Assembly: GCA_051745935.1 (NCBI GenBank)
Contig: JBNJEM010000525.1
Location: 1 to 5,744, forward strand
DNA length: 5,744 bases
Direction of reading: 5' to 3'
From: JBNJEM01 sp051745935
GTDB taxonomy: Bacteria > Planctomycetota > Planctomycetia > Pirellulales > Pirellulaceae
This document shows positions 1-5,448 of this stretch, in pieces (position 1 is the stretch's first letter; every line of letters starts with the position of its first letter). Under the pieces are notes generated by a model. The model worked only from the letters and a program-made list of their open reading frames with translations. It made no database searches and was not told where the DNA came from. A program made the position numbers and the translations under genes.

Positions 1-4
1 ATTC

Positions 5-255
5 GTAGCCGTTCACGGGTGCCGCGATACGGCCTGTACCCAGGAGCCCGCATGGATGCCACGGGCTTGTCCCGTGGTGGTTCACGCTCGCCGCTACAAA
101 CCGGTCAGACACACCACTCCTCGCCGTCGTAGCATGGAACGTAACGGACCACGGGACAAGCCCGTGGCATTTGCAGCTTGAAAAGCCTTCCTTCAAGATG
201 GGCAACGGAAGTGCGAACGTCCGCGGAGATCAGTCTCTTGCCCGTGAGCGGTTAC
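5..255 (+). repeat. ~250-bp palindromic repeat, left copy
   Basis: This segment recurs in reverse complement at 1904-2156. Aligned by eye from the TTCACGGG at 12-19 to the CCCGTGA at 241-247, the two copies differ at about 15 positions over ~237 bp (roughly 94% identity, one single-base indel). The block 41-124 is identical to 2036-2119. Similarity fades outside 5 and 255. Both copies begin with TTCACGGG and end with its near or exact complement, so the unit has short terminal inverted repeats. No convincing protein is encoded, so a non-autonomous mobile element (MITE-like) or a structured intergenic repeat is the likely identity. The left edge is close to the window border and may continue beyond it. 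Confidence 0.85.
58..168. repeat. Palindromic core of left repeat with two 19-nt hairpins
   Basis: The core is bounded by GCCACGGGCTTGTCCCGTGG (58-77) and its exact complement (149-168), a perfect 20-bp inverted repeat 71 bp apart. Each arm is also its own hairpin: a 7-bp stem CCACGGG/CCCGTGG around a 5-nt loop. The DNA between the arms is partly self-complementary (a GTTC..CACGCT..CTAC pattern against GTAGC..TGGAAC). The core could therefore fold as one long imperfect cruciform or as two small hairpins. This is seen directly; any function is unknown. Confidence 0.8.
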
Positions 256-421
256 CAAGATTCCTTGGGCGGCAGGATATCGGAGTGGTTTCGCGAGGGG
301 TTTTACGGCCCGTAACAAAACGGGGGTGTCGCTCCCAAGACGCCCTCGGTCCAAGGAAACCTGACTGGTTTTGTTATGGCTTCTTAAGAGCCATTTGGAC
401 CCCTTGGTCCCGAGCCTGTCG
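256..421. other. Gene-free spacer with nested inverted repeats, 3' of the GH88 gene
   Basis: No credible gene is seen here. The spacer holds several complementary segments: TTCCTTGG (261-268) with CCAAGGAA (351-358); TAACAAAAC (313-321) with GTTTTGTTA (368-376); TTACG/CGTAA (303-315); ATGGCT (376-381) with AGCCAT (389-394); and GGACC/GGTCC around a CCTT loop (397-410). The last two lie just downstream of the hydrolase stop and could end its transcript or protect its 3' end. Neither is followed by a U-run on the minus strand, so a classical intrinsic terminator is not supported. Confidence 0.45.
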
Positions 422-1798
422 TCACCGTTTGACGAAGAACACGGGGTACGGGCCATTTTCGGCAACTCTTTTGATGAGCAGCGCCAATTCCAGCAAATGG
501 TAGTCTCCCCACAAGGAAGACTCGCCTTGCGCCACTTGTTGGCCGGGAGGGATGTAATCCCAGCGATTGGGCCAGTGGTAGACGTTGTGCAGCAGCAGCC
601 CCTGATGGTTTCGGTCCACGGCCAGGTAGGGTTCGGCGAACAGCGTCTCGGCCACGCTCAGTCCGGCCTGCCAGTACCGTTTGCCCTCGCCGCTCGTTCC
701 CAGATATCGTCCCAGGCGGAGCAAACCCTGAGCCGCGATGGCCGAGGCCGACGCATCGACCGGCTCGTACGCGTTGCAGGGGTCCGCCGGCCGGGAGCGC
801 CAATCGCCCAGCTGGTACAGCCGTGGTGCTCCATCATCCCAATAGGTGATCCCGTCGGCCGCGCTCGCCTCTTCGATATAGTGATCACAGGTTTCAATCG
901 CGCACCGGCGATACTCATCGATCACGTCCTTCTTGTCGTAATCACAGCCTTCAAATTCGGTCGCTTCCAGTGATTGAAAAAACTCCAATTGCTCCGCGTA
1001 TCCCAGCATGGCCCAAGCGAGTCCGCGGGTCCATGTCGAGAAGGGGGAATAGCCCTGCTGCGTCCCTCGCGCGCGAAAGTTCCCGTCGTTTCGATTGAAG
1101 GTTCCCTCGTGCGCGGTCCGTCCGCGAACATCGTAGGTGTGCGAGGTTTCACCGTGAAAGATGATGTACTTGGATGTGGCCAGGGCATGTTGAATCGAGC
1201 GGTTGAGGAGGTTGATTTCCACGTCATTCTCCATCATCAGAACATGCCCGAGCTGATGGGCGACGCCCAGGATGCGGAGCGTGCGGATGGTGTCAATGAA
1301 CAGGGAGTGCGGGCCGTTGAAGGAGTAAATGTAGCCGAGTCCGCACCGCGTGTCGGCCCAGCGGGAGGCTTGGACCGCTCCCGAAACGGCGATCGCGTTT
1401 TGATAAGCGCATCGCTCCCAGGGGTCGTCCTCCAAACGTCCCTCATCGAGCAGCCGCAGGAGATTCCCATAGGTCGAAAGATTATTGAACCCGTGGTCAT
1501 GGACGCCGATGTGCGTGACGTGGGGCAACATCCGTTCCACGGTCCGCGTCCGCCCCAAGTCAATCAGGCTCTGGTCCTTCAACCCGTCCCCGGCCAGGAT
1601 CAGACAACCGTATTGGAAACCCCGCGTCCATTCCGTCCAGCCGCGCGTGGTGTATTTGCCCGCCGCCGTGAACACCGCCGGGCCCCGCGATGGGTCCCAG
1701 CTTTCATCCAGCCAACGCGTCTTTTCCGCCGCCAGGTCGAAAATCGCGTCGGTGGCGGGGTGCAATTGTTCCGTGGAAAGGTCCGTTTTAATCTTCAT
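422..1798 (-). CDS. GH88 family unsaturated glucuronyl hydrolase
   Basis: The 458-residue product matches glycoside hydrolase family 88, (alpha/alpha)6-barrel enzymes that hydrate and remove the 4,5-unsaturated uronic acid left at the non-reducing end of oligosaccharides by polysaccharide lyases. Numbered from the ATG at 1798, visible landmarks are HDHGF (100-104), whose Asp101 fits the first conserved aspartate; FID with Asp169 at the second, catalytic, aspartate; a His at about 220 (SHTYD); and QQGYSPFSTWTRGLAW at 247-262, the family's substrate-site signature. DASASAIAAQGLL (348-360) and SLWGDYHLLE near the C-terminus are also family-typical. There is no signal peptide, so action in the cytoplasm on imported oligosaccharides is expected. 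It is longer than the ~377-residue Bacillus enzyme, through an N-terminal extension and a larger region at 270-340. An in-frame ATG at 1816 lacks a Shine-Dalgarno; the one at 1798 has GAGAGGGG 8 nt upstream. The family call is firm; the polysaccharide is unknown. Confidence 0.92.
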   Translation of the reverse strand: MKIKTDLSTEQLHPATDAIFDLAAEKTRWLDESWDPSRGPAVFTAAGKYTTRGWTEWTRGFQYGCLILAGDGLKDQSLIDLGRTRTVERMLPHVTHIGVHDHGFNNLSTYGNLLRLLDEGRLEDDPWERCAYQNAIAVSGAVQASRWADTRCGLGYIYSFNGPHSLFIDTIRTLRILGVAHQLGHVLMMENDVEINLLNRSIQHALATSKYIIFHGETSHTYDVRGRTAHEGTFNRNDGNFRARGTQQGYSPFSTWTRGLAWAMLGYAEQLEFFQSLEATEFEGCDYDKKDVIDEYRRCAIETCDHYIEEASAADGITYWDDGAPRLYQLGDWRSRPADPCNAYEPVDASASAIAAQGLLRLGRYLGTSGEGKRYWQAGLSVAETLFAEPYLAVDRNHQGLLLHNVYHWPNRWDYIPPGQQVAQGESSLWGDYHLLELALLIKRVAENGPYPVFFVKR

Positions 1799-1806
1799 GG
1801 CATGTT

Positions 1807-1814
1807 CCCCTCTC
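1807..1814 (-). promoter_or_regulatory. Ribosome binding site of the GH88 gene
   Basis: On the minus strand GAGAGGGG sits 8 nt before the ATG at 1798. It lies inside the six-codon extension that the upstream ATG at 1816 would add, and no purine-rich site precedes 1816. This decides the start in favour of 1798. Confidence 0.6.
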
Positions 1815-1816
1815 AT

Positions 1817-1903
1817 GCGGTCAGAGTCGTCAACGCCAACTGGCCGCGCGGGCGCGGTAGCCGCCGGCCACGTGGACGGACAGGTTTATCCGTTTACCTA
1901 CCT
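1817..1903 (-). promoter_or_regulatory. Leader of the GH88 gene with dyad and GC-rich stem
   Basis: This short segment between the right repeat and the hydrolase must hold the gene's proximal control signals unless transcription starts inside the repeat. It contains an inverted repeat ACAGGT (1880-1885) / ACCTGT (1900-1905) with a 14-nt centre rich in TTTA, a possible repressor site. It also holds a GC-rich stem TGGCCG (1841-1846) / CGGCCA (1865-1870) that could form in the 5' leader RNA. I see no convincing -35/-10 pair. The regulatory role is inferred. Confidence 0.3.
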
Positions 1904-2156
1904 GTAATTGTTCACGGGCAAGAGATTGATATCCGCGGACGTTCGCACTTCCGTTGCACATCTTGAAGGAGGGCTTTTCAAGGCGCGAATGCCACGGGCT
2001 TGTCCCGTGGTCCGTTACGTTCCACGCTACCGACCGCGAGGAGTGGTGTGTCTGACCGGTTTGTAGCGGCGAGCGTGAACCACCACGGGACAAGCCCGTG
2101 GCATCCATGCGGGCTCCTGTGTCCAGGCCGTGTCGCGGGACCCGTGAATGGCTACA
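1904..2156 (-). repeat. ~250-bp palindromic repeat, right copy (inverted)
   Basis: This is the reverse complement of the copy at 5-255, with about 94% identity over the aligned core. Terminal TTCACGGG (1911-1918) and CCCGTGAA (2141-2148) are perfect complements here, so this copy may be nearer the intact form. Similarity continues outward through the six bases at 2151-2156 and inward to about 1904. Its inner end is ~106 bp upstream of the hydrolase start, so it could affect that gene's transcription. No target-site duplication is obvious by eye. Confidence 0.85.
1991..2102. repeat. Palindromic core of right repeat with two 19-nt hairpins
   Basis: The arms GCCACGGGCTTGTCCCGTGG (1991-2010) and its exact complement (2083-2102) are the same as in the left copy, giving four copies of this hairpin in the window. 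The stretch between the arms is again partly self-complementary; GTAGCG-type segments pair better here than in the left copy. All four hairpins are sequence-identical although other parts of the repeat have diverged. Confidence 0.8.
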
Positions 2157-2362
2157 CTTACCTTAAATGACGGAGCGTGATTCGGCAACAGTCGGTCCCG
2201 GCGAACCTCGCACCGTTTCCACGCGTCTTGCTGGCGTTTTTTGGGCCCCCACTTGACAGTGGCGAGGGATGTTATACAGGGCATGCGTTTTGCGTGACGG
2301 CACGTTCTTCTCCAATTGTTCCATGGGATTTGACTGGCTAGGTTCGCCGTGCCGTTCGCGGC
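2157..2362. other. Gene-free spacer between repeat and isomerase gene
   Basis: No credible gene is visible. The spacer contains the promoter-like elements at 2253-2278, a small stem CCACT/AGTGG (2249-2262) that overlaps them, and a T-run at 2237-2242. An 8-bp inverted repeat ACGGCACG (2297-2304) / CGTGCCGT (2348-2355) lies immediately 3' of the isomerase stop codon. It could be a 3'-end structure for that transcript, though no U-run follows on the minus strand. Confidence 0.4.
2253..2278 (+). promoter_or_regulatory. Sigma-70-like promoter elements pointing right
   Basis: A perfect -35 hexamer TTGACA (2253-2258) is followed by TATACA (2273-2278). The gap is only 14 nt; a poorer -10 (TACAGG, 2275-2280) would give 16 nt. 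The -35 lies in a small dyad CCACT/AGTGG. A transcript from here would run antisense into the 3' end of the isomerase gene, because no plausible plus-strand gene follows. It may be a chance match or an old remnant. Confidence 0.25.
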
Positions 2363-3226
2363 CTAGGCGGGTTGGTCGAGCTCGGACAGAACGCCGCGCA
2401 AGAAATCGACGCTCGCTTTCATGTTCGGATCGGACCCGTGGCACTCAATCGAAACCACGCCGTTCCAATGGGTTTCGTGCAGGAACTGGAGCACCCGCTT
2501 GATGTTTTCCGCGTTGACCCCACCGCCAATGGGGACTTGGGAACTTCCAATCCCTGTTTCGTCGCCACGGGCGGCCGCGGCCAGCGAATCGCTGACATCC
2601 TTGATGTGGGCGTGAACCAGATAGTCACGGAACCGCCGGCAGTATTCGACCGGATCCAGTCCAGCGATGAAGCTGTTTCCGGTATCCAAATTGAACTTCA
2701 AGTACTCGGAGTCGAAATAATCGAACAACCGTTGCATGAATTCCCCGTCATTGGTATACGGTCCATGCGGTTCAATGGCGAGCGTTACATCATAGTCCTT
2801 GGCCCAAGAGAGGCATTGCCGGTAGTTGTCGCAAGTAATGCGAAACACGTCGTCACGGGAAAACCCTTCGATTTCGAACGCCCCGTCCGTGGTGTCGACG
2901 CTAGGGCATTCCAGTTCGGCGGCAAAGCGAATCGCCTGCTGCACATACTGAACCCCGAACGTTGAGCCGTCGGGACCCATGAGCGGATAGGCGCCGTCGA
3001 TCTGTGAAACTTGTACTCCCTTTTCATCCAGAAAGCGTTTAATCGCTCGCGCGTTCGATTGCAGTGAAACGCCCGGATCATAGCCCATCGCTTGAATGAA
3101 GTTTTGACCGTGCAATGCCGCGAATTCCACGTGTTTCAAGCCCAGCTCCACGCCCTTCTCCACGGCTTGTTCGAAATTCATGCTTAGCGGACGCCAGTTG
3201 TCCGTATGAAACCCCAATTCAATCAT
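2363..3226 (-). CDS. Sugar phosphate isomerase/epimerase-like TIM-barrel protein
   Basis: This 287-residue protein fits the AP-endonuclease-2-like / sugar phosphate isomerase-epimerase superfamily of metal-dependent TIM barrels, which includes ketose 3-epimerases, hydroxypyruvate isomerase and IolE/IolI-type inositol enzymes. Opening MIELGFHTDNW and LKHVEFAALHG (30-40) are the first barrel strands. The expected metal quartet is visible: Glu152 in AIEPHG, Asp181 in LDTGN, His207 in HAHIKD and Glu261 in SIECHG. GIGSSQVPIGGGV (225-237) matches the conserved loop before the last strands. No signal peptide is seen, so it is cytoplasmic. The start is backed by AAGGG 7 nt upstream. Length and motifs suggest an intact enzyme. 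Specificity cannot be read from sequence; a keto-sugar or cyclitol epimerase or isomerase is likely given the nearby Gfo/Idh/MocA dehydrogenase. The gene stands alone on its strand, ~560 bp upstream of the GH88 gene with a repeat between them. Confidence 0.9.
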   Translation of the reverse strand: MIELGFHTDNWRPLSMNFEQAVEKGVELGLKHVEFAALHGQNFIQAMGYDPGVSLQSNARAIKRFLDEKGVQVSQIDGAYPLMGPDGSTFGVQYVQQAIRFAAELECPSVDTTDGAFEIEGFSRDDVFRITCDNYRQCLSWAKDYDVTLAIEPHGPYTNDGEFMQRLFDYFDSEYLKFNLDTGNSFIAGLDPVEYCRRFRDYLVHAHIKDVSDSLAAAARGDETGIGSSQVPIGGGVNAENIKRVLQFLHETHWNGVVSIECHGSDPNMKASVDFLRGVLSELDQPA

Positions 3227-3230
3227 GTTT

Positions 3231-3240
3231 TCGCCCTTTC
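3231..3240 (-). promoter_or_regulatory. Ribosome binding site of the isomerase gene
   Basis: GAAAGGGCGA on the minus strand has its AAGGG core 7 nt before the ATG at 3226. It overlaps the TGA (3239-3241) that closes the short reading frame running through the tandem repeat just upstream. Confidence 0.6.
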
Positions 3241-3439
3241 ATAATGCGTTATACCGGTCGCCGATGACGTTCTCCGCCGCGAGTCCGACCAACGGGAGGA
3301 CGGCTTGCGTCGGGCAGCTTTCCACCCGGAAAAATTCAACCGCCTGAAATATACTGGTCGCGGATGACGTTCTCCGCCGCGAGTCCGACCAACGGGAGGA
3401 CGGCTTGCGTCGGGCAACGTTCCATTCGGAAAAATTCAA
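3239..3439 (-). other. Short reading frame across the tandem repeat, possible gene remnant
   Basis: A 66-codon frame ends 12 nt before the isomerase start. Its last ~35 residues (QAVEFFRVESCPTQAV onward, ending RYNAL) look protein-like: hydrophobic, with balanced composition. The equivalent peptide in the other repeat copy (EFFRMERCPTQAVLPLVG, ending YISGG) lies in a different frame, because the unit is 100 bp and not a multiple of three. That frame meets a TAA at 3483-3485 just upstream of the repeat. One reading is a decayed, duplicated 3' end of a former upstream gene; another is chance. I recognise no family and no strong start signal. Confidence 0.2.
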
Positions 3440-3450
3440 CCGCCTGAAAT
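3251..3450. repeat. Two-copy tandem repeat, unit exactly 100 bp
   Basis: Positions 3251-3350 and 3351-3450 align without gaps, with 6 substitutions (94% identity). The block 3271-3310 equals 3371-3410, and the last 20 bases of each unit are also identical. The differences cluster near the start of the unit and in the ten bases at and just after the GCAGCTT/GCAACGT stretch. The array ends 24 bp upstream of the isomerase start codon, so it forms that gene's immediate leader and probably contains or displaces its promoter. Confidence 0.95.
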
Positions 3451-3616
3451 ATATCTCGACGTGGCGGACTCCGGCCTTGCGGTTAACAAAGCACTAGCAG
3501 TATACCTCCGCCGCAAGGGGTATGTAAACTGAGCGGCTCCACCGGGGCTGGCCAAACATGCCCCCAATTCGCGGCCAAGGGTAGACCGCCCGAGTTGACC
3601 ATTCATGCCGAAACCA

Positions 3617-3653
3617 CCTGATCCCATTTTGTTTCCTGATCCCATTTTGCTTT
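3617..3653. repeat. 18-bp tandem repeat, two copies
   Basis: CCTGATCCCATTTTGTTT (3617-3634) is followed at once by CCTGATCCCATTTTGCTTT (3635-3653); the first 15 bases of the units are identical. The T-rich character contrasts with the GC-rich surroundings. It resembles short iterated sites found at the edges of mobile or repetitive elements, but no transposase gene is nearby and the role is unknown. Confidence 0.75.
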
Positions 3654-3927
3654 CCGGCGGCCCTTGAGCGAAGGGGTTGGCGTGGCGGTTTGGCGTATGA
3701 AGGATCGGTCCGAGCTTTTCCCCAAATGCTTCGCCGGTGGCGGTCCATGAACGTTCCGTCAAGAAGGTCCCGTGGCCCGGGTTTCCGTTGAGGCTGATTG
3801 ACGACGCGAACGGTCGGCGGTAGGGTAAAGTCTTTCAAATCAGCCGATGGCAGCGGATGCCTCGAGGACCGCGCGGGTGAAATGTCGAGCTTGTGTAACT
3901 CGCGTACCGGCGTCGAAACGCTCGGTT

Positions 3928-3956
3928 GGCGGCCCTTTTGGCCGCCGGGGCCCCGG
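3928..3956. other. GC-rich hairpin and adjoining 12-bp palindrome
   Basis: GGCGGCC (3928-3934) and GGCCGCC (3940-3946) form a perfect 7-bp stem with a CTTTT loop. The overlapping CCGGGGCCCCGG (3945-3956) is a perfect palindrome. No U-run follows on either strand, so it is not a standard terminator. It could act as a transcription or RNA barrier about 250 bp upstream of the oxidoreductase. Confidence 0.5.
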
Positions 3957-4156
3957 TCAAGGCGTAGGGTGCTTTGGGCCGGGGCCGGGGGGGCTTCAAA
4001 ACGCGTGTCATGGGCGGTATGCTGCTGCCGGTTGAAATCCGAGGGGTTCGGATAGCTCCGGATGCGGGGAGCAGACGCGGGCTGACGGTTCTGGAGTCGG
4101 CGGGATCGGTCGGAGCTCTTCCGCGATGCCTCTCCAGACGCAGCATAGGGTACAGT

Positions 4157-4172
4157 GATTCGAGATCGAATC
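4157..4172 (+). promoter_or_regulatory. Operator-like palindrome upstream of the oxidoreductase
   Basis: GATTCGA-GA-TCGAATC is a perfect 7+2+7 inverted repeat ending 33 bp before the ATG at 4206. Position, symmetry and low GC relative to the surroundings fit a binding site for a dimeric repressor over or just after the promoter. An RNA hairpin in the leader is also possible. No clear -35/-10 pair could be assigned beside it. Confidence 0.4.
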
Positions 4173-4193
4173 CCGTAAGACTCAAGTGAGTAC

Positions 4194-4199
4194 AAGGAG
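4194..4199 (+). promoter_or_regulatory. Ribosome binding site of the oxidoreductase gene
   Basis: AAGGAG lies 6 nt before the ATG at 4206, the strongest Shine-Dalgarno of the three genes here. It fixes the start and argues against the overlapping antisense frame. Confidence 0.75.
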
Positions 4200-4205
4200 A
4201 ACCAG

Positions 4206-5381
4206 ATGTCACAACGACCACTCAACGTAGGATTGATCGGTGGCGGAGGCGGTGCGCTCATCGCACAGCCGCATCAGCGAGCGATTTTCTTTGACGGCAC
4301 GCGGCGAGTCACCGCGGCGGCCTTGCATCCCGATCCGGACGTGGCGATGCAACAAGCCGAGCAGTGGCCTTATCCGATCCAGGGATACCGCAGTTATGAC
4401 GAGCTGATCGAACAAGAGAAACAGAAACCGTTGGGTGAGCGGATCGATTACGCGCTGATCGTAACCCCCAATCACGTCCACTTCGATCCGGCGATGAAGT
4501 GCATCAAAGCCGGCATTCCAGTCTTTTGTGAAAAGCCGCTGACCATCACATTGGAGGAGTCGGATGAACTGGTGAAGGCGGTCAAGGAGGCCAAACTTCC
4601 CTTCGCGGTGGCCCATACTTATCTCGGACATTGGACCACTCGCATGGCGCGATTCATTGTGACCAACGGTCTGATTGGGGACATACGCTGGGTGGATGCC
4701 TACTACATTCAAGGTTGGCTGGCCGGGCGCACCGAGGACCAGGGCGTGATGCAAGCTCAATGGCGGGTTGACCCGAAAAAAGCGGGCGCCAGTTGCTGTG
4801 GGGGCGATATCGGGATCCATGCGTTGATGCACCTGCGATATGTCACGGGGTTGGACGTGACCAAGCTGCAAGCGCACCTGGAAACGTTCGTGCAAGGCCG
4901 GCAGCTGGACGATCATTTCACGACCTATTGCCAGCTCAGCAACGGGGGCCGGGGCATGGTCCGGGCCACGCAGATCGCCATCGGGCATAAGAATAACTTG
5001 GGCATTGAAGTTTACGGCACGAAGGGCACCCTCCAGTGGCGGCAGGAGTACCCGGAGGAACTGACCGTCTTGTTGCCGGATCAACCTGATCGCGTTTACT
5101 ATCGCGGCGCGGTTGCCGCCAACGATGGATTCCTGGGGGATTTGCCGGAAGACTTGATGGCCGAACCCACCATACCGCCGGGGCATCCGGAGGCGTTCCA
5201 CGATGCGTTCGCTCGTTTGCATCGCTGCTTCGAGGTCGATGTACGGGCGTTTGAGAATGGCCAACGCTTCGATTGCGACGGCAGTAAATACGCGAATGTC
5301 GAGGATGGTCGAGCGGGCATCGCGTTCATCGGGGCGGCCGTCAGAAGTTCGAACGAGGGGGGCGCCTGGGTGGACGTGTAA
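4206..5381 (+). CDS. Gfo/Idh/MocA family NAD(P)-dependent oxidoreductase
   Basis: The 391-residue product has the two-domain layout of the Gfo/Idh/MocA family, which oxidise or reduce sugars, sugar acids and cyclitols with NAD(P). The Rossmann half (about 1-130) opens with NVGLIGGGGGALIA (7-20), a glycine-rich nucleotide loop, and continues with LIVTPNHVHF (84-93) and the hallmark CEKP (108-111), Lys110 being the expected catalytic lysine. The C-terminal alpha/beta half carries CCGGDIGIH (197-205); Asp201 and His205 fit the catalytic D-x-x-x-H. GIEVYGTKGTLQW (266-278) is the usual strand near the sheet edge. Length is normal for the larger members. No Tat or Sec signal is seen, unlike many planctomycete paralogues, so it should be cytoplasmic. 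It is transcribed away from the isomerase-like gene with ~980 bp between start codons. Both families co-occur in keto-sugar pathways such as E. coli ycjS/ycjR and in inositol catabolism, but the substrate here is unknown. Confidence 0.93.
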   Translation: MSQRPLNVGLIGGGGGALIAQPHQRAIFFDGTRRVTAAALHPDPDVAMQQAEQWPYPIQGYRSYDELIEQEKQKPLGERIDYALIVTPNHVHFDPAMKCIKAGIPVFCEKPLTITLEESDELVKAVKEAKLPFAVAHTYLGHWTTRMARFIVTNGLIGDIRWVDAYYIQGWLAGRTEDQGVMQAQWRVDPKKAGASCCGGDIGIHALMHLRYVTGLDVTKLQAHLETFVQGRQLDDHFTTYCQLSNGGRGMVRATQIAIGHKNNLGIEVYGTKGTLQWRQEYPEELTVLLPDQPDRVYYRGAVAANDGFLGDLPEDLMAEPTIPPGHPEAFHDAFARLHRCFEVDVRAFENGQRFDCDGSKYANVEDGRAGIAFIGAAVRSSNEGGAWVDV

Positions 5382-5448
5382 CGCGTGGGGAATGCCGAAT
5401 GCCCGCCGACGCGGTCAATCCTCCATTGTGGGGTGAGTTTCCATGGCC

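Larger units (their letters stand above)
3451..4205. other. 755-bp region without a convincing gene
   Basis: Open frames exist on both strands, including a 255-codon minus-strand frame at 3494-4261. They are rich in Arg, Pro and Ser, match no family I know, lack a Shine-Dalgarno and overlap the oxidoreductase start. I read them as non-coding. Besides the elements listed separately, there is an inverted repeat CCTTGCGG (3475-3482) / CCGCAAGG (3511-3518) and a very G-rich run around 3977-3996. As the divergent space between the isomerase and the oxidoreductase, it must carry the promoter of the latter and perhaps that of the former. Confidence 0.5.

Noticed and set aside
171..503. Small frames inside the ~250-bp repeats
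   Set aside because: They share peptides only because the repeat is duplicated, occur on both strands and have no start signals, so the repeat is better read as non-coding.
1814..1816. Upstream ATG as GH88 start
   Set aside because: It adds six residues, lacks a Shine-Dalgarno, and would place the good GAGAGGGG site inside the gene.
371..1966. Long plus-strand frames of 200 and 330 codons opposite the GH88 gene
   Set aside because: They mirror the GH88 coding strand, show no family motif and lack ribosome sites; they are typical antisense frames in GC-rich coding DNA.
5..2156. CRISPR array or IS element with transposase
   Set aside because: There are only two repeat copies, in opposite orientation, with no regular spacers. 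The gene between them is a glycoside hydrolase, not a transposase.
2220..2242. Possible intrinsic terminator with TTTTTT
   Set aside because: The T-run is real but only a 4-bp ACGC/GCGT stem precedes it, and no plus-strand gene ends nearby.
3494..4261. 255-codon minus-strand open frame
   Set aside because: It is dominated by Arg, Pro and Ser, has no recognisable motif or Shine-Dalgarno, and overlaps the well-supported oxidoreductase start.
4209..5264. 351-codon minus-strand frame opposite the oxidoreductase
   Set aside because: It is an antisense shadow of a gene with clear Rossmann and CEKP motifs, and its own translation shows no known domain.
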